Made by a program: the position numbers and the translations under genes. DNA of 64,000 bases from positions 620,001 through 684,000 of the forward strand of contig NZ_PVTX01000001.1 in the NCBI RefSeq assembly GCF_003003075.1. Direction: 5' to 3'. How positions within the stretch are numbered: the stretch's first letter is position 1; the number at the start of each line of letters is the position of its first letter. This document shows, piece by piece, positions 1 to 8,704 of the stretch. Under the pieces are notes generated by a model, which saw only the letters and a list, made by a program, of their open reading frames with translations, did no database searches and was not told the DNA's origin. Source of the stretch: Isoptericola halotolerans (GTDB taxonomy: Bacteria > Actinomycetota > Actinomycetes > Actinomycetales > Cellulomonadaceae).

Positions 1-603
1 CTGCCGCAGTCCTCCCCGCTCGTGGACAGCGCCCACCTGCCGTTGCTCGGCCTGCCCGACTCGCCGGCGACGACGGCGGTCGTGCTGGCCCTGGCGGGCG
101 CCGTCGCCGGCTCGCTCGTCCTGCGCCGCACCGCCACCGGTGTCCGGCTCGCCGCCGTCGGGATGTCGCGGCCCGCCGCGCTGCGCCTCGGGCTCCCGGT
201 GGACCGGCTGCGCTTCTCCGCCCTCACCACGGCCGGTGCGGCGTCCGGCGTCGCCGGCGGCGTGCTCGTCGCCTCCGTGCCCTACGTGCTCGACGAAGGG
301 CTCGCCTCCGGCTACGGGTTCTCCGGGCTGGTCGTCGGGCTGCTCGCCCGCGGCTCCTTCACCGCGGCCGTCGGCATCGCCACCGCCCTCGGGTTCCTCG
401 TCTCGGGCGGGATCAACCTCCAGCTCGCGGCGGGCGTCCCGGCGTCGATCACCCAGATCGCCGAGAGCCTCATCATCCTCGGCGTCGCCGGGACCGCGAT
501 CTGGACCGTGCGCCGCACGGCCCGCCCCACCCGCACCCGGCCCTGGCGTCCGTGGCGGCGCCCGGCCACCCCCGACCGCACCGGCACGGAGGCCACCTCA
601 TGA
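1..603 (+). CDS. Nucleoside-type ABC transporter permease, 5'-truncated
   Basis: The reading frame is open from the first base, so only the last 200 residues are in the window. It holds several hydrophobic helices and the loop GFSGLVVGLLARGSFTAAVG, typical of permeases in the BMP-lipoprotein nucleoside importers (YufP/RnsC-like; family knowledge). It would form half of the membrane channel, paired with the next permease. The C-terminus is a short Arg/Pro-rich cytoplasmic tail. Its stop overlaps the start of the next permease (ATGA), so the two are translationally coupled. The substrate-binding lipoprotein and ATPase would lie upstream, outside the window. The substrate is inferred from family and from the nearby deaminase. 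Confidence 0.85.
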   Translation: MPQSSPLVDSAHLPLLGLPDSPATTAVVLALAGAVAGSLVLRRTATGVRLAAVGMSRPAALRLGLPVDRLRFSALTTAGAASGVAGGVLVASVPYVLDEGLASGYGFSGLVVGLLARGSFTAAVGIATALGFLVSGGINLQLAAGVPASITQIAESLIILGVAGTAIWTVRRTARPTRTRPWRPWRRPATPDRTGTEATS

Positions 604-1526
604 TCCCTACCCTCACGGACCTGCTCGTCGCGTCCGTCGCGCTGGCCGTCCCCGTGCTCGTCGCCGCCAGCGGTGAGCTCGTCGGCGAACGCGCCGGTGT
701 CCTGACCATGAGCGTCGAGGGCATGATGCTCACCGGTGCGTTCGCGTCCGTGGTCGGCGCGACCGCCAGCGGGTCGGCCTTCTACGGGGTCCTGTGCGGC
801 GCCGTCGCCGGTCTGCTCGTCGGGGTGCTGCAAGCCGTCCTGAGCGTCCTGCTCCGCGCCGACCAGATCGTCACCGGTCTCGCCGCCAACGCGCTGGCGC
901 TCGCCGGCACCACCTTCGGTGCGCGGCTCCTGCTGGACCGCGGCACCACCGTCCCCGGCTTCGCCCGGATCGAGATCCCGTTGCTGGCGGACATCCCCGT
1001 GCTGGGCCCGGCCCTGTTCCGCCAGACCGGCCTGGCCTACGCGCTCGTCGCCGCCGTCGTCCTGCTGGCGATCGTGACCTCGCGCCGCACCGGCTGGGGC
1101 ATCGCTGTCGACGCCGTCGGGCAGGACGCCGCCAGCGCGGACCGCTCCGGCGTCCCCGTGCTGCGGGTGCGATTCACCGCGGTGCTCGTCGTCGGGCTGC
1201 TGTCCGGCCTGGCCGGGACACAGCTCGCCCTGTCCGAGGTGCACACCTTCACGGACAACATGACGGCCGGGACCGGCTACCTCGCCGTCGTGGCCGTCAT
1301 CGCGGGCAGCTGGCGTCCCGTCGGCGTCGCCGTCGCGGCCGTCGTGTTCGGCCTGGCCCAGGCGCTGCAGTTCACGCTGCCCGCGCTCGGGGTCGACGTG
1401 CCGTTCGCGCTGCTGGTCATGCTCCCGTACGTGCTGGCGCTGCTCGCCGTGGCGGGCTTCGTCAGCCACAGCCGGCCGCCCGCCGGTCTCAACACCGCGT
1501 TCGTGCGGCAGGGGCGGCTGGCGTGA
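600..1526 (+). CDS. Nucleoside-type ABC transporter permease (second subunit)
   Basis: A 308-residue polytopic membrane protein. Near the N-terminus GELVGERAGVLTMSVEGMML matches the conserved segment of YufQ/RnsD-type nucleoside permeases, and GTGYLAVVAVIAGSWRPVGV resembles the later family loop. The ATG at 600 is chosen because it overlaps the previous stop (ATGA). A longer frame opens at 552 but would run inside the upstream gene. It forms the second half of the channel. The following 97 bp are a C-rich low-complexity spacer before the next gene, so co-transcription is likely but not proven. Confidence 0.85.
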   Translation: MIPTLTDLLVASVALAVPVLVAASGELVGERAGVLTMSVEGMMLTGAFASVVGATASGSAFYGVLCGAVAGLLVGVLQAVLSVLLRADQIVTGLAANALALAGTTFGARLLLDRGTTVPGFARIEIPLLADIPVLGPALFRQTGLAYALVAAVVLLAIVTSRRTGWGIAVDAVGQDAASADRSGVPVLRVRFTAVLVVGLLSGLAGTQLALSEVHTFTDNMTAGTGYLAVVAVIAGSWRPVGVAVAAVVFGLAQALQFTLPALGVDVPFALLVMLPYVLALLAVAGFVSHSRPPAGLNTAFVRQGRLA

Positions 1527-1623
1527 CGGCGTCCCGCACCGCGTCGCTCGCTGGTCTTCCCGTCACCGCTCGCACCGCCCGCCCCGCCCGCCCCGCCCGC
1601 ACCGTCCGTCTCCTGGAGGTCCC

Positions 1624-2613
1624 GTGCCCCTCGTCCTGACCCGTTCCGACCTGATCGGGCTGGTGCAGCCCGCGGAGGTGGTCGACGCCGTCGAGCGGGC
1701 CTTCGCCGACCTGTCCGACGGCACGGCCGCGCAGGCCCCGCTCGCCGTCGCAGCGCTCGACGACGCCGCGCACTTCCTGCCGATGACGGCCGTCTCGCGG
1801 CGGGCCGGGCTCGCCGGGTCGAAGCTGCTCGCCGACGTCCCGGGCAACCGTGACCGCGGCCTGCCGGCGCAGCGGTCGGTCCTGGTGCTGGTGGACGCCG
1901 ACGACGGCGGACCCGTGGCGGTGCTCGACGGCGGTCTGCCCACCCGGCTGCGCACCGCGGCGGCGAGCGCGGTCGCGACCCGGTGGCTCGCCCCGCCGTC
2001 GGCCCGGGTGCTCGGCCTGGTCGGCGCGGGTGGCCTCGCGCTGGAGCACGTCAGTGCGCTGGCCACGGTGCGGCCGCTGGAGCAGGTGCTCTTCTGGACG
2101 CGCTCCGACGCCACCGCGGCGACGTTCGCGGAGCGGACGGCGGCCCGTCACCCCGAGATCAAGGTGACGCGCGTGGGGTCGCCCGAGAGCGCCGTCGGGT
2201 CCGCCGACGTCGTGTGCACGCTGACGCCGTCGCGCGAGCCGGTGGTGCACGGGGAGTGGTTCCACCCGGGGATGCACGTCAACGTCGTGGGCGCGCCCCC
2301 GCGCCCGGACCACCGGGAGGTCGACGGCGCGGCGATGGCACGCTCGCGGGTCGTGGTGGACTCGGTGTCCACCGCCCTGGGGGAGTCCGGCGACGTGCTG
2401 CTGGCGATCGCGGACGGCGCCGTCGACGCCGCGGCCTGCCGGACGGAGCTCGGCGACGTGGTCACCGGGCGGGCATCCGGTCGCCGGGCGGCCGCGGAGA
2501 TCACGGTGTTCAACTCGGTCGGCCTCGGGCTGCTGGACGTGGCCGTCGGGCGGTTGCTGCTCGACGCGGCCCGAGCCGCGGGCCGCGGTCTGACCGTCGA
2601 CCTGTCGGCATGA
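1624..2613 (+). CDS. Ornithine cyclodeaminase / mu-crystallin family protein
   Basis: 329 residues, starting at GTG 1624 behind the Shine-Dalgarno sequence CTGGAGGT. The central Rossmann segment VLGLVGAGGLALEHVSALATV is the NAD(P)-binding motif of the ornithine cyclodeaminase/mu-crystallin family, and GLPTRLRTAAASAVATRWLA is the preceding family block. Members reduce imines or cyclise amino acids (ornithine, alanine, ketimines); the substrate cannot be read here. The stop overlaps the start of the deaminase (ATGA), so the two enzymes are made together. The setting behind a nucleoside importer suggests a salvage or catabolic role for nitrogenous compounds (inference). Confidence 0.8.
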   Translation: MPLVLTRSDLIGLVQPAEVVDAVERAFADLSDGTAAQAPLAVAALDDAAHFLPMTAVSRRAGLAGSKLLADVPGNRDRGLPAQRSVLVLVDADDGGPVAVLDGGLPTRLRTAAASAVATRWLAPPSARVLGLVGAGGLALEHVSALATVRPLEQVLFWTRSDATAATFAERTAARHPEIKVTRVGSPESAVGSADVVCTLTPSREPVVHGEWFHPGMHVNVVGAPPRPDHREVDGAAMARSRVVVDSVSTALGESGDVLLAIADGAVDAAACRTELGDVVTGRASGRRAAAEITVFNSVGLGLLDVAVGRLLLDAARAAGRGLTVDLSA

Positions 2614-3086
2614 GCGTGCCGACGTCCGCGGCGGACCGCGAGCACCTGGCCGAGGCCCTGCGGATCGCCCGGGAGACGCTCGCCGACGGCAACAAGCCGT
2701 TCGGCGCGGTGCTCGTGGCGGCCGACGGCCGGGTGCTCGCGACGGGTCGCAACACGGCGGCGCAGACCGGGGACCCGACCTCGCACGCCGAGCTCGACGC
2801 CGTGCGTGCGGTGGCCCCGGCCGATCGCGGGGCCGTCGTCGGCGCGACGATGTTCGCTTCCGGTGAGCCGTGCCCGATGTGCGCCGCGGCGCTCGTGTGG
2901 TCCGGCGTCGCCCGGATCGTCTTCGGCACCGCCGCGGCGGACATCCGTGCCGTGACTCCGGGGCCACCCGGGTTCCGGTTGCGCTGCGCCGAGGTGGTCG
3001 CGTCGTCCGACGCCACGATCGAGGTGGTCGGCCCGGCGCTGGGCGACGAGGGTCTGCAACCCTTTCGCGAGCTCCCCGCGAGGTAG
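2610..3086 (+). CDS. Nucleoside deaminase (cytidine/guanine deaminase fold)
   Basis: 158 residues. The zinc site of the cytidine deaminase superfamily is plain: HAE in TSHAELDAV (His ligand and catalytic Glu) and PCPMCAAAL (two Cys ligands). Size and spacing fit the guanine deaminase/nucleoside deaminase branch better than tRNA adenosine deaminase. It follows an importer and an ornithine-cyclodeaminase-like gene, with which it overlaps by 4 bp. The last codons (gcg agg TAG) are the first unit of a 20-bp repeat array, so the stop codon itself belongs to the array. Confidence 0.85.
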   Translation: MSVPTSAADREHLAEALRIARETLADGNKPFGAVLVAADGRVLATGRNTAAQTGDPTSHAELDAVRAVAPADRGAVVGATMFASGEPCPMCAAALVWSGVARIVFGTAAADIRAVTPGPPGFRLRCAEVVASSDATIEVVGPALGDEGLQPFRELPAR

Positions 3087-3240
3087 TGCACCACCCGCCG
3101 AGGTAGTGCTCCGCGCGCCGAGGTAGTGCACGGCACGCCGAGGTAGTGCACCGCCCGCCGAGGTAGTGCACGGCACGCCGAGGTAGTGCACCACCCGCCG
3201 AGGTAGTCGACTGGTCCGCGAGGTAGTTGAGGCACGCGCG
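3079..3240 (+). repeat. Array 1 of 20-bp GAGGTAG tandem repeats (8 units)
   Basis: Eight head-to-tail units with exact 20-bp period. The core CGAGGTAGT is near-constant and the remaining 11 bp vary (for example gcaccacccgc, gctccgcgcgc). AGGTAG begins at 3081, 3101, 3121, 3141, 3161, 3181, 3201 and 3221. The first unit supplies the TAG stop (3084-3086) of the upstream deaminase. The array fills the space between that gene and a convergent hydrolase gene. It ends at a perfect 14-bp palindrome (3231-3244, GGCACGCGCGTGCC). Orientation is sense with respect to the upstream gene. Confidence 0.95.
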
Positions 3241-3258
3241 TGCCGGCCGTCGACGCCG

Positions 3259-5022
3259 CTACGTCGTCGTGCCGTGCTCCCAGGCATCGAGGCGCACCGT
3301 CCACGGCCAGGGCAGGGCCGCCTGCAGCGCCTCGCGCAGCCGCTCGCCCTCGGCGCGGTGCTCCGTCGCCACGGCGTCGTCGTCCCAGCCGTCGACCGGG
3401 TCGTAGTGCCCCTGGAACGTCGTCGCCCAGGCGTGGAGCCGGTTCCGGAGGTCGGCACCGAGTCCGGCCACGATGCGCGGCGGAACGTCCCACAGCGGCC
3501 GGTCGCAGGCGTACTCGTTCATCAGCCGAGCCTCGTACGGCGGCCGCGGCGCGGGCGTCGCGGCCGGGCCGTCGTCGGAGAACCTGGCGCGGACGGTGGG
3601 CGTACGGTCGACGTCCGCCGACCGCTTGTCGCCCGGGAAGTACAGCTGGCCGGACAGCGGGGCGTAGGCGAACCAGCCGGGTGACCGGTCCGTCTTCTCG
3701 CGCTCGGTGAGCGGACCGCCGCGGGCGTCGAGGCGGTCCAGCAGCGTCGCGAACACGTCGCCGGCGCGCAGGCCGTCGTGCTCGAACTCGTTGGTGACCC
3801 AGGCACGGGCGTTGCCGACGCGGTCGGCGGTGTCGAGGGACAGTCCGGCGTCGACGAACATGTCGTCGTGGTACACCGCCGCCTCGAGCGGGACCTCGTT
3901 CGCGGCCAGCACGTCGAGGTCGTAGAGGTCCCGCCAGTCGTCGCGGGCCGCGAGCGCCTCCGCAGCGGCCCGGAACGGACGCAGCGCGGCGACCTGGTCG
4001 AACATCCAGGGGTAGATCATCTCGCCCGTGAACAGCAACGGCCGGGCGTCGACGGCGAAGTCGGGGTCGCCGTCCCGCACCCGCTGCGCCGCCCACGCCG
4101 TCGGGCCGGTCGCGGCCTGGGCGTAGATCGACTCGTGCAGCACGGCGTACAGCGGGTTGGTCGCGAACCCGGTGGCGGCCTCCACCTCGGCGAGGAAGGT
4201 GTCGGTGAGCGTGTCGTCGGCGCCCGGTGCCGACGGGTCGTCGAACGCCTCGTCGACGATCCAGTGCACCCGCTCGAAACCCGGGCCCATCCCGAACGCC
4301 ATGCCGAGCGTCTGGAAGCGCTCGACGCTCAGCAGGTCCCCGCCCGGCAGGCGCACGTCGCCGACGGCGATCCGGTCGGCGATCCGGGCGATGCGCCCGA
4401 CGTCGTCCGGGTAGCGCTCGCGGTAGAGCGCGTTCTTGGCGACGACGCGCTCCTGCGTGCGTCCGTAGACCTCGTCCGCGCTCGCGGACAGGCCTGCCAG
4501 CCCGCCGGTGACGTACGACGCCGCGACGCCCTCGGGTGCGAGCGACAGGTACGTCAGGGTCAGGAATCCGCCGTAGGACTGCCCCAGCGTGGACCAGCGC
4601 CGCGCGCCGTAGACCTCGTGGCGGACGTGCTCGGCGTCGAGCACGATCGAGTCCGCACGGAAGTGGCTCAGGTACTCGGCCTGGGCCGCGCCGTCGCCGA
4701 GCCGCTGCAGCGCGCCCGCCCGGACCGCCGTCGACCGCCCCGTGCCCCGCTGGTCGAGCAGCACCACCCGGAACCGCTTCAAGGCCTCGCCGAGCCAGCC
4801 GTCCGGGCCGGTGGGCCGCGGGCCCTTGCCGCCCGGTCCGCCCTGGAGGAACACCAGCAGCGGCAGGTCCTCGCCGCGACGCCGGGGTGCGACCACCTCG
4901 CGCACGAACAGCGAGAGCGTGCGGTCGTCGTCGGGCGCGGACCAGTCGAGGGGGACCGTGAGGGTCCGGTCGGTGACGTGCGCGCCGGGGATCGTGTACT
5001 CGGAGGTCGAGGTGAGGCTCAC
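3259..5022 (-). CDS. Alpha/beta hydrolase, proline iminopeptidase-like, with extra C-terminal domain
   Basis: 587 residues from GTG 5022. Residues 1-437 are a prolyl aminopeptidase-type alpha/beta hydrolase: oxyanion motif LQGGPGG (about 59-65), DQRGTGRS (about 90-97), nucleophile elbow GQSYGG with Ser149, and the histidine region FEHDGLR. It probably cleaves N-terminal proline or similar residues in the cytoplasm. Family members of this type usually stop near 430 residues. Here about 150 more follow, from about residue 438 (LTEREKTDRSPGWF onward). They include RLMNEYACDRPLW, which resembles a small stand-alone actinobacterial hypothetical protein. No frameshift is needed; this is a fusion. 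It is convergent with the deaminase. Confidence 0.8.
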   Translation of the reverse strand: MSLTSTSEYTIPGAHVTDRTLTVPLDWSAPDDDRTLSLFVREVVAPRRRGEDLPLLVFLQGGPGGKGPRPTGPDGWLGEALKRFRVVLLDQRGTGRSTAVRAGALQRLGDGAAQAEYLSHFRADSIVLDAEHVRHEVYGARRWSTLGQSYGGFLTLTYLSLAPEGVAASYVTGGLAGLSASADEVYGRTQERVVAKNALYRERYPDDVGRIARIADRIAVGDVRLPGGDLLSVERFQTLGMAFGMGPGFERVHWIVDEAFDDPSAPGADDTLTDTFLAEVEAATGFATNPLYAVLHESIYAQAATGPTAWAAQRVRDGDPDFAVDARPLLFTGEMIYPWMFDQVAALRPFRAAAEALAARDDWRDLYDLDVLAANEVPLEAAVYHDDMFVDAGLSLDTADRVGNARAWVTNEFEHDGLRAGDVFATLLDRLDARGGPLTEREKTDRSPGWFAYAPLSGQLYFPGDKRSADVDRTPTVRARFSDDGPAATPAPRPPYEARLMNEYACDRPLWDVPPRIVAGLGADLRNRLHAWATTFQGHYDPVDGWDDDAVATEHRAEGERLREALQAALPWPWTVRLDAWEHGTTT

Positions 5023-5042
5023 CGCACCACCCTAGGTCGCCG

Positions 5043-6200
5043 TCACGCCGGTGGACGCCATCCGAGGATGCTCTCGAGCCCCTTCGCGGCCCGCGGCATC
5101 GCCCACCGGCCTACCGTGCGCAGGCCAAGGTCGCGCAGGCCCACGGCCACGGGCGAGCGCCACCGGGTGACGGCGCCGACGCGCGCGGAGGTGCGCGCGA
5201 TCCTGCGGGTCCGGTCGCGGCGCTGGTCGGTGTAGGACGCCAGGGCAGCCTCGACCCGGTCGGGTCCCGCGGCGTCCACCGTGGCGGCCAGCACCACCGC
5301 GTCCTCGATCGCCTGGGCGCCGCCCTGCCCCAGGTTCGGGGTCATGGCGTGCGCCGCGTCCCCGACGAACGCCACGCGCCCGACGTCGTAGCGCGGCAGA
5401 GGGGTCCGCAGCCACCGCAGGTCGTGGTGCAGGACCTGCCCCGGCTCCAGGGCGCCGAGCAGCTGGTCGAGCGGGTCGTGCCACCCGGCGAACCGCCGGC
5501 GCAGCTCCGCGGCCTCGTCGTGCGAGCGGGTGCCCGGCGGCGCGGTGGCCGTGAGGTACCCGTAGACCCGCCCGTCGGCGAGCGGCATGAGGCCGACGAC
5601 GGCGCCGCGCCCCCAGGTCTCCGCCAGCTCGACGGGGGCGGGCTCGGCGCTGACGAACCGCCACGCGGTCACGCCGGTGTACGCGGGGCCGGGATGGTCC
5701 GGGAAGAGCACCGCACGCATGGGGGAGTCGATGCCGTCCGCGGCGACGACGAGGTCGGCGTGCCAGGTGTGGTCACGGGTCGTGACCGTCGCGGTCTCGG
5801 TCGGGCCGCCGGCGACCACCCCGGTGACCTCGGCCCCGAGGCGGAGGGCCGCGCCCGGGAGCTCGTCGGTGAGCAGCGACACGAGCTGCGCGCGGTGCAG
5901 GAGCACGGTCGACCCGGCCCCTGCCATGGTGGTGTCACCGCGGACCAGCCAGGCGCCGTCGGGCCGGCGGATGCCGACCGCGCCCTGCAGGGACGCCAGC
6001 CCGTGCACGCGGTCCCCGGCCCCGACGGCCTCGAGCGCCCGCAGGGCGTTGGGGGCGAGCGCGATCCCCGCACCGACCGGCTCGAGCGATGCGGCCCGCT
6101 CGAGCACGCTCACGTCCCAGCCGCGGCGCCGCAGAGCGACCGCGGCGGTGAGGCCACCGATGCCGGCGCCGACGACGACGGCGCTCCTCGTCGTTGTCAT
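5043..6200 (-). CDS. FAD-dependent aromatic monooxygenase family protein
   Basis: 385 residues if started at ATG 6200; an in-frame GTG at 6218 would add six residues and neither has a good Shine-Dalgarno sequence. The dinucleotide-binding motif VVVGAGIGGLTAAVALRRRG opens the protein, and GDAAHAMTPNLGQGGAQAIED is the second FAD motif of the PHBH/salicylate-hydroxylase family. These enzymes hydroxylate aromatic substrates with NAD(P)H and O2; the substrate is not readable. The gene ends 20 bp before the hydrolase starts, so the two may be co-transcribed on the minus strand. Confidence 0.8.
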   Translation of the reverse strand: MTTTRSAVVVGAGIGGLTAAVALRRRGWDVSVLERAASLEPVGAGIALAPNALRALEAVGAGDRVHGLASLQGAVGIRRPDGAWLVRGDTTMAGAGSTVLLHRAQLVSLLTDELPGAALRLGAEVTGVVAGGPTETATVTTRDHTWHADLVVAADGIDSPMRAVLFPDHPGPAYTGVTAWRFVSAEPAPVELAETWGRGAVVGLMPLADGRVYGYLTATAPPGTRSHDEAAELRRRFAGWHDPLDQLLGALEPGQVLHHDLRWLRTPLPRYDVGRVAFVGDAAHAMTPNLGQGGAQAIEDAVVLAATVDAAGPDRVEAALASYTDQRRDRTRRIARTSARVGAVTRWRSPVAVGLRDLGLRTVGRWAMPRAAKGLESILGWRPPA

Positions 6201-6261
6201 GGTCCGATCATCGGGCACGGGCGGCGTGGGGTCGACGCCCGGTCGTGCGACCTTCGTGCCA

Positions 6262-6299
6262 CGGTCGAGGGGACGCCGAGCGCGGCGTCCCCTCGACCG
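6262..6299 (-). terminator. Hairpin terminator after glpK
   Basis: A perfect 17-bp inverted repeat (6262-6278 and 6283-6299) with a 4-nt loop, placed 6 bp past the glpK stop on the minus strand. No U-run follows, as is usual at this GC content. Confidence 0.7.
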
Positions 6300-6305
6300 G
6301 TCGTG

Positions 6306-7823
6306 CTACTCGCCGGAGTCCTCGTCCACCCAGTCGAAGGTCTTCGTGACGGCCTTCTTCCACTGCCGGTAGAGGCGCTCGCGCTCGTCCTCGGGCATGG
6401 ACGGGGTCCAGCGCTTGCCCTCGACCCAGTTCTCGGTGACGTCGGACTCGCCCTGCCAGAACCCGACCGCGATGCCGGCCGCGTAGGCGGCGCCCAGCGC
6501 CGTCGTCTCGGCGACCTCGGGGCGGACGACGTCGACGCCGAGCTGGTCGGCCTGGAACTGCATGAGCAGCTCGTTGGCCACCATGCCGCCGTCGACCTTG
6601 AGCTCGGTGAGGTCCACCCCCGAGTCCGCGTTCATCGCGTCCATGACCTCGCGGGTCTGGTACGCCGTGGCCTCGAGGGCCGCGCGGGCGATGTGGTTGC
6701 GGTCGACGTACCGGGTCAGGCCGACCAGCGCGCCGCGGGCGTCCGGGCGCCAGTACGGGGCGAACAGGCCGGAGAACGCCGGCACGAAGTACGCGCCGCC
6801 GTTGTTCTCGACCTTGCGCGCGTAGTACTCGACGTCCGGAGCGTCGGAGAACAGCCCGAGGTTGTCCCGGAGCCACTGGACCAGGGACCCGGTCACCGCG
6901 ATGGACCCCTCGAGGGCGTAGACGGCGTCGGCGTCACCGATCTTGTAGCAGACCGTGGTGAGCAGCCCGTTCTCCGACGGCACCTTCTCGGTACCGGTGT
7001 TGAGCAGCATGAAGTTGCCGGTGCCGTACGTGTTCTTGGCGGTGCCGACCTCGAAGCACGCCTGCCCGAAGGTGGCGGCCTGCTGGTCGCCGAGGATGCC
7101 GGCGATCGGCACGCCGGGCACCATCCCGCGCGGACGGCCCCGGCCGTACACCTCGGACGAGGAGCGGATCTCGGGCAGCATCGACAGCGGGATGCCCATG
7201 TCGGCAGCGATGTCCTCACGCCAGCTCAGGGTGTCGAGGTCCATGAGCATGGTGCGCGAGGCGTTGGTGACGTCGGTGACGTGCACGCCGCCTTCGGTCC
7301 CGCCCGTCATGTTCCACAGCACCCACGTGTCGGTGTTGCCGAACAGCAGGTCCCCGCGCTCCGCGGCCTCGCGCGCCCCGTCGACGTTGTCGAGGATCCA
7401 CTTGATCTTGGGCCCGGAGAAGTAGGTCGCCAGCGGCAGGCCGACGACCGACTTGTACTTGTCGGGGCCCTCGTCGCCGCCGAGCTCGTCGACGATCGCC
7501 TGGGTGCGGGTGTCCTGCCAGACGATCGCGTTGTACACCGGCTTGCCGGTGTTCTTGTCCCACACGACGGCGGTCTCGCGCTGGTTGGTGATGCCGACGG
7601 CCGCGAGGTCCTCGTGGGAGATGTTGCCGCGGGTCAGGGCCAGGCCCACGACCTCACGGACGTTGTTCCAGATCTGCTCGGCGTTGTGCTCCACCCAGCC
7701 GGCCCGGGGGAAGATCTGGTCGTGCTCGATCTGGCCCGTCGAGACGCTGCGGCCCGAGTGGTCGAAGATGATGGCACGCGAGCTCGTCGTGCCCTGGTCG
7801 ATGGCGAGGACGTAGTCCGCCAT
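6306..7823 (-). CDS. glpK: Glycerol kinase
   Basis: 505 residues, full family length. It phosphorylates glycerol to glycerol-3-phosphate with ATP in the cytoplasm. Family motifs are clear: phosphate-binding DQGTTSSRA at about 9-17, ITNQRET, WQDTRT, and the C-terminal [21 protein letters not shown] 7823 is preceded by AAAGGAG. It is the last gene of a glpD-glpF-glpK unit read on the minus strand, only 49 bp after glpF, and is followed by a strong hairpin. Confidence 0.97.
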   Translation of the reverse strand: MADYVLAIDQGTTSSRAIIFDHSGRSVSTGQIEHDQIFPRAGWVEHNAEQIWNNVREVVGLALTRGNISHEDLAAVGITNQRETAVVWDKNTGKPVYNAIVWQDTRTQAIVDELGGDEGPDKYKSVVGLPLATYFSGPKIKWILDNVDGAREAAERGDLLFGNTDTWVLWNMTGGTEGGVHVTDVTNASRTMLMDLDTLSWREDIAADMGIPLSMLPEIRSSSEVYGRGRPRGMVPGVPIAGILGDQQAATFGQACFEVGTAKNTYGTGNFMLLNTGTEKVPSENGLLTTVCYKIGDADAVYALEGSIAVTGSLVQWLRDNLGLFSDAPDVEYYARKVENNGGAYFVPAFSGLFAPYWRPDARGALVGLTRYVDRNHIARAALEATAYQTREVMDAMNADSGVDLTELKVDGGMVANELLMQFQADQLGVDVVRPEVAETTALGAAYAAGIAVGFWQGESDVTENWVEGKRWTPSMPEDERERLYRQWKKAVTKTFDWVDEDSGE

Positions 7824-7872
7824 GGTGTGCTCCTTTGCTTGACGTGTTCAGGGGAAGAGGCTGCGCGGCGGG

Positions 7873-8607
7873 TCAGCCGAAGGCCACCGCGGGGGCGAGC
7901 AGGCCACCGAGGACGCCGCCGACGATCGGGCCGAGGACGGGGACCCAGGAGTACCCCCAGTCGCTGGACCCCTTGCCCTTGATGGGCAGCAGGGCGTGCG
8001 CGATCCGCGGGCCGAGGTCACGTGCCGGGTTGATGGCGTACCCGGTGGGGCCACCGAGGCTGGCGCCGATGCCGACCACGATGAGGGCCACGGCGAGCGG
8101 TCCCATGTCACCCGGCCAGTTGCCGAACGACAGCACGAGGAAGACGAGGAAGAACGTGCCGACCACCTCGGTCACGAAGTTCCACCCGTAGGAGCGGATC
8201 TCCGGCCCGGTCGAGAAGACCGCGAGCTTGGTGGCGGGCGGCGCCTCCTCGTCGAAGTGCTTCTTGTAGGCGAGGAACGCCACGGCGGACCCGACGGCGG
8301 CGCCGGCCATCTGGGCCGAGATGTAGATGAACCCGTTCGCCGCGTTGACCGGGATGCCGGGGCCGAACTCGGAGGCGCCGCTGGCCCAGATCCCGAAGGT
8401 CACCGCCGGGTTGATGTGGGCACCGGAGCTGAAGGCCACGAACACACCGGCGAACACCGCGAGGCCCCAGCCGAAGTTGATCAGCAGCCAGCCACCGTTG
8501 AACCCCTTGGTCTTGGGCAGGATGACGTTGGCGACGACGCCGGCACCACCCAGCAGCAGGATCATCGTGCCGAGGAACTCGGTGATGAAGAGCTCACCTG
8601 ACGACAT
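7873..8607 (-). CDS. glpF: Glycerol facilitator / MIP-family aquaglyceroporin
   Basis: 244 residues from ATG 8607. This start is chosen over the in-frame GTG at 8619 because AGAAGGTGAG lies at the right distance before the ATG. Both NPA boxes are present: GAHINPAVTFG and GYAINPARDLGPR. The Asp after the second NPAR is characteristic of glycerol-conducting GlpF rather than water-only aquaporins. Six membrane helices are visible. It lets glycerol enter for GlpK, encoded directly downstream. Confidence 0.95.
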   Translation of the reverse strand: MSSGELFITEFLGTMILLLGGAGVVANVILPKTKGFNGGWLLINFGWGLAVFAGVFVAFSSGAHINPAVTFGIWASGASEFGPGIPVNAANGFIYISAQMAGAAVGSAVAFLAYKKHFDEEAPPATKLAVFSTGPEIRSYGWNFVTEVVGTFFLVFLVLSFGNWPGDMGPLAVALIVVGIGASLGGPTGYAINPARDLGPRIAHALLPIKGKGSSDWGYSWVPVLGPIVGGVLGGLLAPAVAFG

Positions 8608-8704
8608 TGTCGTACTCACCTTCTGTCGGACTTCGTTGTCGTGGCCCCGGCGGCGCCGGGGCCGTACGAGTGGGTGGAGAGGCCGCGCCGTGGCGGGCGG
8701 CCGG

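Noticed and set aside
1527-1623. Possible small gene in the spacer after the ABC permease
   Set aside because: C-rich low-complexity sequence (CCCGCCCGCC repeats) with no start and ribosome site giving a plausible protein; only the Shine-Dalgarno sequence of the next gene is visible.
3079-3240. Reading the 20-bp arrays as CRISPR
   Set aside because: Repeats are only about 9 bp conserved, spacers would be 11 bp, and no cas genes are present. The arrays follow gene ends in sense orientation.
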